Source: Clostridiales bacterium (lineage in GTDB: Bacteria > Bacillota > Clostridia > Caldicoprobacterales > DTU083). From it: 40,057 nt of DNA. The stretch is from assembly GCA_012837325.1 (NCBI GenBank), contig DURK01000068.1:1-40057 (forward strand), given 5' to 3'. The notes under the pieces are model-generated. The model worked only from the letters and a program-made list of their open reading frames with translations. It searched no databases and had not been told where the DNA came from. Shown here piece by piece: positions 8,518-17,500 of this stretch (position 1 is its first letter; each line of letters starts with the position of its first letter). Made by a program: the position numbers and the translations under genes.

Positions 8518-8583
8518 CTCATATAATCCTGATAATTGGTTCGGGGAGTTTCTACCAGGCAGCCGTAACTGCCTGACTATGAG
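8518..8583 (+). ncRNA. Purine riboswitch, guanine/hypoxanthine class
   Basis: The core is intact. P1 is CTCATA/TATGAG. P2 is CCTGA/TCGGG around a TAATTGGT loop. The junction AGTTTCTACC is followed by P3 CAGGCAG/CTGCCTG around CCGTAA, ending GACTATG. The C in GACTATG is the specificity base for guanine; the adenine class has GATTATG. Ligand binding would stabilise P1 and permit the downstream terminator at 8676-8723. Bases 8581-8588 of the 3' P1 strand can otherwise pair with 8688-8695 of the terminator arm. Confidence 0.93.
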
Positions 8584-8675
8584 TGAATTTTAGCTGCTTG
8601 CCGGTTTGGACTGACTTTTCTATTTTGAAGGGATTTGGGAAAAGATGGGTTTTAGCCGGTCTGTTTCCTATTAAG

Positions 8676-8723
8676 ATTAAGCGCATGATTCACTTTTCTT
8701 GAATCATGCGCTTAATTTATTTT
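8676..8723 (+). terminator. Riboswitch-controlled intrinsic terminator before purE
   Basis: A perfect 17-bp stem (8676-8692 with 8700-8716, loop CTTTTCT) is followed by TTATTTT. It sits between the guanine aptamer and the purE ribosome site, so it is the expression platform. Confidence 0.92.
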
Positions 8724-8736
8724 GGAGGTTGAGAAC

Positions 8737-9252
8737 ATGCCTGAAAAATTGAAGGTTGCCGTAGTCATGGGCAGTGATTCGGATTTTCCTGTTTTAAAAA
8801 AATGCATACAAACCTTGAAGCAATTTCAAATTATGACCGAGGTTCATGTGATTTCTGCCCATCGAACTCCATACCTGGCGGAGGAACTGGCAAGGAATGC
8901 AGAACTGGAAGGCACTGGTGTAATTATCGCTGCTGCAGGAAAGGCAGCCCATCTTGCAGGTGTTCTTGCAGCTTATACTGTAGTTCCGGTAATTGGTCTG
9001 CCTATCCAATCATCCACGATGGACGGTCTGGATTCACTGCTTTCCATGGTGCAGATGCCCAAGGGGGTCCCGGTGGCTACCGTCGCGATCAACGGGGCAG
9101 AAAATGCCGCCTTATTGGCGGTGCAAATACTTTCACTTGCACATCCAGAATTAAAGCAGGCTCTGAAGGCACACAGAAAACAGATGACAGAAGATGTTAT
9201 GGAAAACGACAGGATGATTAAAAAGGAAGCAAGGCTGTTATTGGATATTTGA
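8737..9252 (+). CDS. purE: N5-carboxyaminoimidazole ribonucleotide mutase
   Basis: PurE converts N5-CAIR to CAIR in purine synthesis. The 171 residues contain the class I landmarks VVMGSDSDFPV, VISAHRTP (catalytic His), IIAAAGKAAHLAG and VPVIGLPIQSS. ATG 8737 lies eight bases after GGAGG; an earlier GTG-like reading would start inside the terminator tail. It is the first gene of the operon. The usual next gene in many Clostridia, purC, is not here; purF follows after about 57 bases. Confidence 0.96.
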   Translation: MPEKLKVAVVMGSDSDFPVLKKCIQTLKQFQIMTEVHVISAHRTPYLAEELARNAELEGTGVIIAAAGKAAHLAGVLAAYTVVPVIGLPIQSSTMDGLDSLLSMVQMPKGVPVATVAINGAENAALLAVQILSLAHPELKQALKAHRKQMTEDVMENDRMIKKEARLLLDI

Positions 9253-9309
9253 AAGCAGTTGAAATAGGCAGCATGGAATAAAGTGGAACCGGGAAACGAG
9301 GGATGAATT

Positions 9310-10653
9310 GTGATAGGTATCTACAATCAAAACGAACTGGAAGTACAGGAGATTATTTTTTACGGACTCTATGCTCTTCAGCACCGAGGACAGGAAAGTG
9401 CGGGCATGGCTGTCACAAAAGACACCGGTATCTCCTATCACAAAGGAATTGGTTTGGTTGCCGAGGTGTTTGATGAACAGGCATTAGCCGGTCTGGAGAA
9501 TGGAAAGGCAGCCATTGGTGATGTACGTTACACGACTGCCAGTGAGAGAATGTATACAAATGTCCAGCCTCTTGTTACCAAATATAAAAAAGGCACCATG
9601 GCTTTGGCTCACAATGGGAAACTGGTTAACGCCGAATGTCTCAGGAGGGAATTGGAGGATGACGGTGCGATTTTTCAAACCAATCTGGATATAGAAGTCA
9701 TTGCCAATCTGATTGCAAAAAGCATCGATACAGGGCTGGAGCAAGCCCTGAAGAAGCTGATGGGTATGATACAGGGAGCTTATGCCCTGCTGATTATGAC
9801 AGAGGATAAGCTGATTGCCATAAGGGATCCTCTTGGCATCCGGCCTCTGGCTTTGGGCAGACTGGGGGATTCCTATGTTGTTGCTTCAGAAACCTGCTCC
9901 TTCGATACCATAGGAGCGGAATATATCAGGGATGTCAAACCAGGGGAAATTCTGATCATAGAAGAGAGCGGGCTGACTTCCATTCAAACACCTGTACCGC
10001 TTCACTCTTCACTTTGCATATTTGAGTTCGTGTATTATGCTCGTACTGACAGTACAATCGACGGTATCAGCGTTTACATGGCAAGAAAGCAGGCTGGTGC
10101 AAGGCTGGCTGTGGAACACCCGGTTCAAGCTGACTTGGTCATCGGTGTGCCCGATTCCGGAACTACCGCTGCCATAGGCTATGCAGAAGCCTCCGGCATT
10201 CCTTTTGGAGAAGGGTTTATCAAGAACCGTTATGTGGGAAGGACTTTTATTCGCTCCAGCCAGCATATGAGAGAGCAAGGGGTCAGAATCAAGCTTAATG
10301 CACTCAGACGAATCGTAAAGGGAAAACGGATTGTGGTTATTGATGACTCCATTGTCCGGGGTACCACCAGTAAAAAGATTGTGGAGATGCTGCGTATAGC
10401 CGGTGCGAAAGAGGTGCATATGCGAATCAGTTCTCCCCCAGTCCGGTTTCCCTGCTACTACGGAATTGATATTGATACCTCCGACCAATTGATCGGTCAT
10501 GCCAATGACGTGGATGAGATATGCAAAATTATCGGTGCAGATTCCCTGGGTTATCTCAGTCAGGAAGGCTTGATGAAAACAGTGGAAGGAAGCGGAAGCG
10601 GATTTTGCAGAGGTTGCTTTAATGGGGAATACCCCATTGAACCAAAACAATAA
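9310..10653 (+). CDS. purF: Amidophosphoribosyltransferase, N-terminus lacking the catalytic Cys as written
   Basis: PurF makes 5-phosphoribosylamine from PRPP and glutamine. Visible are the glutaminase segments ([22 protein letters not shown]), the PRPP-binding motif [13 protein letters not shown], and four cysteines placed as in Fe-S type PurF ([23 protein letters not shown]). The readable frame begins MIGIYNQNE from GTG 9310, seven bases after GAGGG. Functional family members begin, after processing, with CGV followed by (I/F)GIY; here Cys-Gly-Val is absent. Met-Asn-Cys is encoded just upstream at 9303-9311 but in another frame; five extra bases would join it correctly. The gene may be a recent frameshift, a sequencing error, or an enzyme using only ammonia. 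Confidence 0.88.
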   Translation: MIGIYNQNELEVQEIIFYGLYALQHRGQESAGMAVTKDTGISYHKGIGLVAEVFDEQALAGLENGKAAIGDVRYTTASERMYTNVQPLVTKYKKGTMALAHNGKLVNAECLRRELEDDGAIFQTNLDIEVIANLIAKSIDTGLEQALKKLMGMIQGAYALLIMTEDKLIAIRDPLGIRPLALGRLGDSYVVASETCSFDTIGAEYIRDVKPGEILIIEESGLTSIQTPVPLHSSLCIFEFVYYARTDSTIDGISVYMARKQAGARLAVEHPVQADLVIGVPDSGTTAAIGYAEASGIPFGEGFIKNRYVGRTFIRSSQHMREQGVRIKLNALRRIVKGKRIVVIDDSIVRGTTSKKIVEMLRIAGAKEVHMRISSPPVRFPCYYGIDIDTSDQLIGHANDVDEICKIIGADSLGYLSQEGLMKTVEGSGSGFCRGCFNGEYPIEPKQ

Positions 10654-10679
10654 TTAAAGTTGACATTGGAGGAATAGAT

Positions 10680-11705
10680 ATGGGAATCAATTACAGGGAT
10701 GCAGGCGTAGATGTGGAAGCGGGTTATGAAGCCGTTCGACAAATGAAGCAGTATGTTGCAAAAACCCATACCCACAATGTCATTGGAGGATTGGGCGGGT
10801 TCGGAGGTCTGTTTTCTCTGGATACAAAGGGCATGGAGCAGCCGGTTTTGGTTGCCGGTACGGACGGGGTTGGAACCAAACTGAAAATTGCCTTTTCATT
10901 GAATCGTCATGATACCATTGGTATCGATTGTGTCGCCATGTGTGTCAACGACTTGGTATGCCAAGGTGCAAAACCGCTGTTCTTTTTGGATTATATTGCA
11001 GTTGGGAAGCTTTACCCTGAACAGGTTGCTCAAATCGTAAAAGGGATATCTCAAGGCTGTATTGATAGCGGTTGTGCACTGATTGGAGGAGAAACCGCAG
11101 AAATGCCGGGGTTTTATCTCACTGGGGAGTATGATGTAGCGGGCTTTGCCGTTGGTTTAGTGGATCGCAAAAACCTGATAGACGGTTCCAGCATCAAGCC
11201 GGGAGATGCCTTGATCGGCATTGCCTCCAGCGGAGTGCACAGCAACGGATTCTCTTTGGTTCGAAAGCTTTTGGTTGAAGGTAACAATCGACTGCAGGAA
11301 TATGATGCAGACTTGGGTATGAGCATAGGCCGGGAGCTTCTCAAGCCTACCCGTATCTATGTGAAGGGTATATTGGAGCTGATGCGGTATTTTAATGTTA
11401 AGGGGTTGTCCCACATAACAGGAGGCGGCTTTATTGAGAATATTCCTCGAATGCTTCCGGATGGTTTGTCAGCAGAGATCCTGAGAGGCAGCTGGCCGGT
11501 TCTTCCGGTTTTCTCACTGCTTCAACAGGCAGGGAATATCGATGAGGACAATATGTACAACACATTTAACATGGGCATCGGGATGGTGCTGGCATGCGAT
11601 TCAGAGCAGGTTCAGGAAATCCTTTCAAGCTTGAAGGAAACAGGTTATCCGGCTTATTATATCGGTGCCGTGATAGAGGGACAGGAAGGCGTGGTGCTGA
11701 GGTGA
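10680..11705 (+). CDS. purM: Phosphoribosylformylglycinamidine cyclo-ligase (AIR synthetase)
   Basis: PurM closes the imidazole ring, turning FGAM into AIR with ATP. The 341-residue sequence has the AIRS landmarks [13 protein letters not shown] at the N-terminus, [32 protein letters not shown] and [12 protein letters not shown], then the C-terminal domain with [21 protein letters not shown] 10680 follows GGAGG by six bases. It lies 26 bases after purF and its stop overlaps the purN start by four bases, so translation of the two is coupled. Confidence 0.97.
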   Translation: MGINYRDAGVDVEAGYEAVRQMKQYVAKTHTHNVIGGLGGFGGLFSLDTKGMEQPVLVAGTDGVGTKLKIAFSLNRHDTIGIDCVAMCVNDLVCQGAKPLFFLDYIAVGKLYPEQVAQIVKGISQGCIDSGCALIGGETAEMPGFYLTGEYDVAGFAVGLVDRKNLIDGSSIKPGDALIGIASSGVHSNGFSLVRKLLVEGNNRLQEYDADLGMSIGRELLKPTRIYVKGILELMRYFNVKGLSHITGGGFIENIPRMLPDGLSAEILRGSWPVLPVFSLLQQAGNIDEDNMYNTFNMGIGMVLACDSEQVQEILSSLKETGYPAYYIGAVIEGQEGVVLR

Positions 11706-12331
11706 AGGGCATCGGTGTATTGCTTTCCGGAGGAGGCTCCAATTTGCAGGCTGTCATGGATGCTGTGGAAAGGGGCAGCATTCCTGCCGATATCAAGCTG
11801 GTACTCTCAGACAGACCCAATGCATATGGTCTGGTCAGAGCAGAAAGCAAGGGAATCCCGTCATTTTGTATTGACCGAAAGCAATATAAAAGTTCGGAGT
11901 CCTTTAATCAGGCCATCTTAGAAAAGTTAACAGACCATCATGTGGAATATGTCGTGCTTGCCGGTTACCTTCGTATTTTGTCCCCGGAACTGGTGGAATG
12001 TTATCGAAATAAAATCATCAACATTCACCCCTCATTAATACCGTCCTTCTGCGGTATGGGCTTTTACGGACAAAAGGTGCATCAGGCTGTACTGGACTAT
12101 GGTGCAAAGGTAACTGGTGCCACTGTTCATTTTGTGGATGAAGGTACGGATACAGGTCCGATTATTTTGCAAAAGGCGGTGGATGTGCTGTGCGGTGATA
12201 CTGTTGAAACCTTGTCTCAGCGGGTTTTGGAGGTAGAACACGAGCTTTTGCCCAGGGCGGTTGCCTTATTGGTACAGGATAAAATAAAGGTATTAGGGCG
12301 CAAAGTAACATTGGAGGAGGGCGATGTATGA
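11702..12331 (+). CDS. purN: Phosphoribosylglycinamide formyltransferase
   Basis: PurN transfers a formyl group from 10-formyltetrahydrofolate to GAR. The 209-residue product begins with the binding loop [13 protein letters not shown] and carries the catalytic set in [10 protein letters not shown] (Asn, His) and [10 protein letters not shown] (Asp). GTG 11702 overlaps the purM stop as GTGA, and its 3' end overlaps the purH start as ATGA. The frame is open further upstream inside purM, but that part is not family-like. The segment [13 protein letters not shown] is a usual PurN variant. Confidence 0.95.
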   Translation: MKGIGVLLSGGGSNLQAVMDAVERGSIPADIKLVLSDRPNAYGLVRAESKGIPSFCIDRKQYKSSESFNQAILEKLTDHHVEYVVLAGYLRILSPELVECYRNKIINIHPSLIPSFCGMGFYGQKVHQAVLDYGAKVTGATVHFVDEGTDTGPIILQKAVDVLCGDTVETLSQRVLEVEHELLPRAVALLVQDKIKVLGRKVTLEEGDV

Positions 12332-13875
12332 AGAGGAAACGTGCATTAATCAGCGTATCAGACAAGATAGGAGTTGTTGAGCTGGCAAGAGAGCTTGAGC
12401 AATTATCCTTCGAGATTCTATCAACAGGTGGAACGGCAAAGACACTGAAGGATGCAGGAGTATCTGTTACCAATATCAGTGAAGTAACCGGCTTCCCCGA
12501 ATGTCTGGACGGCAGGGTAAAAACCCTGCACCCAAAGGTACATGGCGGTATTCTTGCGATCAGGGATAACCCGGAGCATATGCGTCAGCTGGAGGCGTTG
12601 GAAATCGACACCATTGACTTGGTGGTAATCAATTTGTATCCCTTCCGTCAAACCATCCTCAAGGAAAATGTTAAACTGGAGGAAGCAATAGAAAACATTG
12701 ATATAGGAGGTCCTGCCATGCTGCGTGCGGCTGCTAAGAACTACCTTCATGTGGCAGTAGTGGTGGATCCTGCTGATTATGCCATTGTTCTGGAAGAGCT
12801 GAAAAGCGGAGAAATCAGCAGTGAAACCAGGTTTGGTCTGGCAGCTAAGGTATTTGAACAGACAGCCCACTATGATGCGCTGATTGCCCAATACTTGAGA
12901 GAGCAAACGGGCTCATCAGAATTCCCTCAACTCCTTACCATGACATACGAAAAACAGCAGGATATGCGATATGGAGAAAACCCACATCAGCAGGCGGTAT
13001 TTTACAGAGAAATTCGGCCGGTTGCAGGCAGTCTGCCAACTGCCAGGCAGATTCATGGAAAAGAATTGTCTTTTAACAATATCAATGATACCAATGGAGC
13101 TTTGGATTTGCTGAGAGAATTTGATCAGCCTGCGGTGGCAGCGATCAAGCATGCCAACCCCTGCGGAGTGGGTGAGGATGACAGTATTTTGAAAGCCTAC
13201 CAAAAAGCATATGATGCAGACCCCGTATCCATTTTTGGCGGTATTGTTGCTGCCAATCGCGAAATAGACCTGGAAACAGCCTTGGAAATAAACAAAATCT
13301 TTATTGAAATCGTCATTGCACCCGGTTATACTCAGGAGGCTTTGGAAATATTGAAGCAGAAGAAAAACATCCGAATTTTAGTGCTGGACGATATACAAGC
13401 TTCCTTGCCGCTCAATACATGGGATATGAAAAAAGTAGCAGGAGGTTTGCTGGTACAGGATATGGATAACAGGCTGCTTAAGGAAACCCAGCCTTGGAAG
13501 GTGGTTACAAGCAGAGAGCCCTCGGAAAAAGAATTGGAGGATCTGCTTTTTGCATGGAAAGTTGTCAAGCATACAAAGTCCAATGGAATTGCCATTGCCA
13601 GGGACAAGCAATCTCTTGGAATCGGGCCGGGACAGGTAAATCGGATTTGGGCGGTTGAACATGCCGTCAAAAGAAGCGGGAATAAGGTAAAAGGTGCTGT
13701 GCTGGCCTCCGATGCATTCTTTCCCTTTGACGATTGTGTGGAAGCGGCAGCCAAGGCAGGCATAACCGCAATTATCCAGCCGGGGGGTTCAGTTAAGGAT
13801 CAACTGTCCATAGACGCCTGCAATCGGCATGGTATTACAATGTTATTTACTGGAATGAGGCATTTCAAACACTAA
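12328..13875 (+). CDS. purH: Bifunctional AICAR transformylase/IMP cyclohydrolase
   Basis: PurH performs the last two steps to IMP. The N-terminal cyclohydrolase domain (residues ~1-200) shows [15 protein letters not shown], the [13 protein letters not shown] stretch and [16 protein letters not shown]. The transformylase domain follows with [29 protein letters not shown] and [11 protein letters not shown] (catalytic Lys-His). Length is 515, as expected. ATG 12328 follows GGAGGAGGGCG and overlaps the purN stop. Confidence 0.97.
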   Translation: MKRKRALISVSDKIGVVELARELEQLSFEILSTGGTAKTLKDAGVSVTNISEVTGFPECLDGRVKTLHPKVHGGILAIRDNPEHMRQLEALEIDTIDLVVINLYPFRQTILKENVKLEEAIENIDIGGPAMLRAAAKNYLHVAVVVDPADYAIVLEELKSGEISSETRFGLAAKVFEQTAHYDALIAQYLREQTGSSEFPQLLTMTYEKQQDMRYGENPHQQAVFYREIRPVAGSLPTARQIHGKELSFNNINDTNGALDLLREFDQPAVAAIKHANPCGVGEDDSILKAYQKAYDADPVSIFGGIVAANREIDLETALEINKIFIEIVIAPGYTQEALEILKQKKNIRILVLDDIQASLPLNTWDMKKVAGGLLVQDMDNRLLKETQPWKVVTSREPSEKELEDLLFAWKVVKHTKSNGIAIARDKQSLGIGPGQVNRIWAVEHAVKRSGNKVKGAVLASDAFFPFDDCVEAAAKAGITAIIQPGGSVKDQLSIDACNRHGITMLFTGMRHFKH

Positions 13876-13899
13876 TCAACAGAGCGAGGTAGGCTTTCT

Positions 13900-15147
13900 A
13901 TGAAGGTATTGGTGATTGGCAGCGGCGGCAGAGAACATGCTATCGTGTGGAAGTTAAGTCAGAGCCCCCGCATCACAAAGCTGTTTTGTGCACCTGGCAA
14001 TGGAGGGATTTCCTCTCTGGCAGAGTGCATCGATATTTCAGCAACGGATTTAGAAGGGATTTTGAATTTTGCAAAGCAGCAGCAGATTGACCTGACGGTG
14101 GTGGCACCGGATGACCCTCTGGCACTGGGTCTGGTGGACAAGCTGGAAGAAAACGGTTTGCGCGCATTCGGCCCCCGGCAGGCTGCTGCAATGATTGAAT
14201 CCAGTAAGGTATTCGCCAAGGAATTAATGAAAAAATATAGAATTCCTTCTGCTGAGTACATGTGCTTTGATCGGTATGATGCAGCTGCCAACTTTTTGAG
14301 TCAAGTCCCGTTTCCGGTTGTGATCAAAGCGGATGGCCTGGCACTGGGCAAGGGTGTTATCATTGCTTTCAGCAGGGAAGAGGCGGAAGATGCGATAAAA
14401 GCCATGCTGCTGAATAACGAGTTCGGGAAAGCAGGAGAGCGGATCCTGATCGAAGAGTTTTTAACCGGACCGGAGGTCTCCATACTGGCATTTACCGACG
14501 GTAAAACCATTGTACCGATGGTAAGCGCTCAGGATTACAAAAGAGCTTACGATAAGGATAGAGGACCGAATACAGGCGGAATGGGTGCTTTTTCGCCTAG
14601 CTTTCACTACACTCCTGAGGTTGCTGAATATGTCGAACAGCATATTATAATGCCCACCATTGTTGCGATGAGCCAAGAGGACAGGCCCTTTCAGGGAGTG
14701 TTGTATTTTGGTCTGATGTTAACACCATCCGGTCCAAAGGTATTGGAATACAATGCGAGGTTTGGGGATCCGGAAGCACAGGTAGTCCTGCCGAGATTAC
14801 AAACGGATTTGCTGGAAGTGATGGAGGCTGTAATTGACCGGCAGCTGCACAAGCTGGAAATCACCTGGGATGACAGAGCAGCAGCTTGTGTTGTGTTGGC
14901 TTCAGAAGGTTATCCCGGCAGCTATAGGAAGGGGCTGCCCATTAAAATAAAAGAGCAGCCCGAATGTCTTTTGTTTCATGCCGGAACAAAAAAAACCAAA
15001 CAAGGTCTGGTCACCAATGGCGGGCGTGTGCTTGGTGTGACTGCATTGGGAGACAATCTCAGCGAAGCTCTTCAAAAAGCATATCAGCAGGTTGGTGCCA
15101 TTGCCTTTGAAGGCATGCATTATCGTAAGGATATCGGTAAAAGGTAA
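13900..15147 (+). CDS. purD: Phosphoribosylamine-glycine ligase (GAR synthetase)
   Basis: PurD joins glycine to phosphoribosylamine with ATP. The 415-residue ATP-grasp protein has MKVLVIGSGGREHAIVWKL at the N-terminus, PVVIKADGLALGKGV in the ATP-binding part, DRGPNTGGMGAFSP, and LEYNARFGDPEAQVVLPRL with metal ligands. ATG 13900 is preceded by GAGCGAGGTAGG. It is the last gene of the operon. The palindrome GGGAGCAATTGCTCCC (15151-15166) right after the stop may act as a weak terminator. Confidence 0.97.
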   Translation: MKVLVIGSGGREHAIVWKLSQSPRITKLFCAPGNGGISSLAECIDISATDLEGILNFAKQQQIDLTVVAPDDPLALGLVDKLEENGLRAFGPRQAAAMIESSKVFAKELMKKYRIPSAEYMCFDRYDAAANFLSQVPFPVVIKADGLALGKGVIIAFSREEAEDAIKAMLLNNEFGKAGERILIEEFLTGPEVSILAFTDGKTIVPMVSAQDYKRAYDKDRGPNTGGMGAFSPSFHYTPEVAEYVEQHIIMPTIVAMSQEDRPFQGVLYFGLMLTPSGPKVLEYNARFGDPEAQVVLPRLQTDLLEVMEAVIDRQLHKLEITWDDRAAACVVLASEGYPGSYRKGLPIKIKEQPECLLFHAGTKKTKQGLVTNGGRVLGVTALGDNLSEALQKAYQQVGAIAFEGMHYRKDIGKR

Positions 15148-15150
15148 ACA

Positions 15151-15166
15151 GGGAGCAATTGCTCCC
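15151..15166. terminator. Short palindrome after purD, possible weak terminator
   Basis: GGGAGCAATTGCTCCC lies between the convergent ends of purD and the small minus-strand gene. There is no T-run on the plus side; the minus-strand side reads TGTTTA. Confidence 0.4.
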
Positions 15167-15170
15167 CGGA

Positions 15171-15356
15171 TTAAATATGGTTCCGGAATTCATCAAAATC
15201 AATTTCCGGATAGTCATCCAGTGCATTTATGGAAAAGCGATCGTATTCTCCTGGTGAAAGGACGTTCAGTCCATGAGAGATTCCAGGGGGAAAGATGGAA
15301 GGATCCAAAGCTCCGTCAATAACCAAAAAATCCTCTTCATAATGATCGGGTTTCAT
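15171..15356 (-). CDS. Small acidic protein of unknown function (61 residues)
   Basis: I do not recognise this protein. It is supported by a very good ribosome site, GGAGGTG, six bases before ATG 15356 on the minus strand, and by ending cleanly just before the convergent purD. The sequence begins MKPDHYEEDFLVIDGALDPS and is rich in Asp and Glu, with no membrane segment, signal or cysteines. A longer frame with a start near 15416 is possible but would bury the ribosome site. No clear promoter was found upstream. A plus-strand frame (15355-15555) overlaps its start and has no ribosome site, so I favour this one. Confidence 0.6.
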   Translation of the reverse strand: MKPDHYEEDFLVIDGALDPSIFPPGISHGLNVLSPGEYDRFSINALDDYPEIDFDEFRNHI

Positions 15357-15577
15357 GCTTTTCACCTCCGAATGGTTATCGATCATCTTGGGATTTGGTA
15401 CTAGTTTGACCACCATATTTGGATTTTATGCCATTATGAAATGGTTCAGCGGCAATAAACAGAATTGTTCAGGAGTCTGCGCTGCCATTCGCAGCAAGGC
15501 TTCAGCAGAAGAGTCTTTACACTGCAAAGTGGCTTTAGCTGGATCATATTTTTAACAAAACAAAAAGAGGCTGAAAA

Positions 15578-16108
15578 ATGGAAAAGGGTTATATACAAGT
15601 ATACACCGGCGACGGAAAAGGAAAAACCACAGCTGCCCTGGGGCTGGGTTTGCGTGCAGTGGGGCATGGCTTGAAGGTGATCATGATTCAATTTATGAAA
15701 GGTATGCACACCGGTGAGCTGGTATCCATACGAAAGCTGGAGCCTGATTTTGAAATCCGCCGCTTTGGAGAAACAAAAAAATTTGTGTTTTTAATGAATG
15801 ACCAGGAAAAAATGAATTTATCCCGCAAAATTCAAGAGGAAATAAAGCAAATCCACTGCATCATGGAGAACCACTCCTGTGACATCCTGATTCTAGATGA
15901 AATACTGGGCAGTATACAGGCAGGGTTGGTATCTTTGAAAGATGTATTGGATATCCTGGACGCCAAACCCGGAAACATGGAGTTGATTTTGACCGGCAGG
16001 ACTCTGCCTGAGGAGATTGAGCGAAGAGCCGATTTGATCACAGAAATGAGGGCTGTCCGGCATTATATGGATTCCGGTATACCAGCCAGGAACGGCATTG
16101 AAAAATAA
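15578..16108 (+). CDS. cobO: Corrinoid (cob(I)alamin) adenosyltransferase, CobO/BtuR type
   Basis: This family adds the adenosyl group of ATP to reduced corrinoids to make coenzyme B12 forms. The 176 residues begin IQVYTGDGKGKTTAALGLGL, a P-loop at residues 11-18 typical of the CobA/CobO/BtuR family, followed by VIMIQFMKG, the Walker B-like DILILDEILGSI, and LILTGRTLPEE. ATG 15578 follows AGAGGCTG. It is a single gene ending at a bidirectional terminator. No cobalamin riboswitch is visible in the roughly 160 bases upstream. The RNA signal and the rest of a B12 pathway are absent from this window. Confidence 0.93.
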   Translation: MEKGYIQVYTGDGKGKTTAALGLGLRAVGHGLKVIMIQFMKGMHTGELVSIRKLEPDFEIRRFGETKKFVFLMNDQEKMNLSRKIQEEIKQIHCIMENHSCDILILDEILGSIQAGLVSLKDVLDILDAKPGNMELILTGRTLPEEIERRADLITEMRAVRHYMDSGIPARNGIEK

Positions 16109-16153
16109 ATAGTATAGCTGATAATATGAGTCTGCAACGCAAGGAAATACGCG

Positions 16154-16200
16154 AAAAAAACGCCTTGATCGAATAAATCGGCTGTCAAGGCGCTTTTTTA
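16154..16200. terminator. Bidirectional terminator between cobO and dapB
   Basis: Stem CGCCTTGA (16161-16168) with TCAAGGCG (16185-16192), with an A-run before and a T-run after, so it can serve both the cobO and dapB transcripts. Confidence 0.88.
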
Positions 16201-16256
16201 TACCTCCATCCAAGGCATTTAAGTTTTACCAGGTTATGCAAAGCGATGAGGGTTTT

Positions 16257-17477
16257 CTATAAACGGAAGGCTGCTATAATTGCTTCCGAAGCTGCCTTCT
16301 CATCCCTGCGGGGGATGACCAGGGATATCTTTGTTTCCGAGGTGGTAATCAGCTTGATCCCTATACCTTGTTTGGCCAAAACTTCAAAAACCCGTGCGGC
16401 CACTCCTGATTGTCTCTCCATACCGGGACCTTCCACTGATAATTGCGTAATATTTTCAAATACGTCGGTTTGAATTTCCGGATTGCTCGTTTCAACCTCG
16501 GCAATTGTATCCACGGCTTGCTTTAAGTTCTGGCCAGGCAGGGTAAAGGAAAGATTGATGTGGTCGTCAACAGGAGCAGTCTGGCTGATCATATCAATAT
16601 TAATGCCCTGTTTTGCCAGGCTGCCGAAAAGTTCAGCTATGAGCACAGGCTTATAGGGAAGCCGGTTCACAGTAACCATGACTTGTTCATTATTGGTATA
16701 GATGTGGGTTACGGCATCCTTATCCAGGAGAACATCAGTCATATCGTACAAGCCGGTTTGCTTCCCTGCCATATATTTGGCTGCTGTTAAAGCACCAAGT
16801 GCAAAAACCTGTCTGGAGTGAGCAGAATGGGTAACCTCAAGAATTTCATCCTGCCCGGCAAACATTACGGTATGTTCCCCTGCAATAGTACCTCCGCGGA
16901 CAGCGTGAATTCCAATTTCATTTATAGAGCGCTTGTCGTTTTTAGAGTGCCTGCCGTAAGAATAATGCTTGGAGCGCAGAAACACCTGATTCACAGCATC
17001 TGCCAGGGCATAAGCGGTACCGCTGGGAGCATCGATTTTCTGATTGTGATGCTTTTCTACTATTTCAATATCAAATCTGTCACCCAATACCGCAGCGGCT
17101 CTCTGTATCAGTTCATACATCAGGTTGATTCCAACAGATAGATTGGCTGCTCGAAAAACAGCTGTCTTTTTGGATTGCTTTTCGATTTGCTCCAAATCAG
17201 AAGCTGACAAGCCGGTAGTAGCAATAACCAGGGGTATGGAGGCTTGATCAACAAACTCCAGCAGCCTGGGAAGAGCAGCGGAGACGGAAAAGTCCAATAT
17301 CACATCCGCCTTTTCTTTTACAAGTGAAAGATCCTGGTAAACCGGGAAGGGGCTTTTATGAGAACCCGGATACCGATCCACTCCTGCTACAATTTCAATT
17401 TCCTTATCTGCTGCAGCCGCAGATGCAATCACCCGGCCCATTTTACCATTACAGCCATGCAGAATCAGTTTTATCAT
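16257..17477 (-). CDS. dapB: 4-hydroxy-tetrahydrodipicolinate reductase fused to a tandem ACT regulatory region
   Basis: DapB reduces the dapA product on the way to diaminopimelate and lysine. Residues 1-251 are a complete DapB: nucleotide-binding LHGCNGKMGRVIAS, catalytic EKHHNQKIDAPSGTA and the usual end GLYDMTDVL. Normal DapB stops there at about 250 residues. Here about 155 more follow, matching the aspartokinase C-terminal pair of ACT domains: YKPVLIAELFGSLAKQGINI with INLSFTLPG, then SGVAARVFEVLAKQGI with TTSETKISLVI. Such domains bind lysine or threonine in aspartokinase, so feedback control of DapB is inferred, not shown. ATG 17477 has GGAGTGAG upstream. It is the last gene of the asd-dapA-dapB operon. 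Confidence 0.93.
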   Translation of the reverse strand: MIKLILHGCNGKMGRVIASAAAADKEIEIVAGVDRYPGSHKSPFPVYQDLSLVKEKADVILDFSVSAALPRLLEFVDQASIPLVIATTGLSASDLEQIEKQSKKTAVFRAANLSVGINLMYELIQRAAAVLGDRFDIEIVEKHHNQKIDAPSGTAYALADAVNQVFLRSKHYSYGRHSKNDKRSINEIGIHAVRGGTIAGEHTVMFAGQDEILEVTHSAHSRQVFALGALTAAKYMAGKQTGLYDMTDVLLDKDAVTHIYTNNEQVMVTVNRLPYKPVLIAELFGSLAKQGINIDMISQTAPVDDHINLSFTLPGQNLKQAVDTIAEVETSNPEIQTDVFENITQLSVEGPGMERQSGVAARVFEVLAKQGIGIKLITTSETKISLVIPRRDEKAASEAIIAAFRL

Positions 17478-17500
17478 CTGTAAGACTCACTCCATATCTT

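Noticed and set aside
9303-9312. ATG 9303 as the purF start
   Set aside because: It is in a different frame from the PurF sequence and GAGGG touches it directly; kept only as evidence for a lost N-terminus.
12421-12906. Minus-strand frame of 161 residues
   Set aside because: Antisense shadow of purH with no ribosome site or family resemblance.
15355-15555. Plus-strand frame of 66 residues with a hydrophobic start
   Set aside because: No ribosome site, and it overlaps the better supported minus-strand small gene; not excluded.
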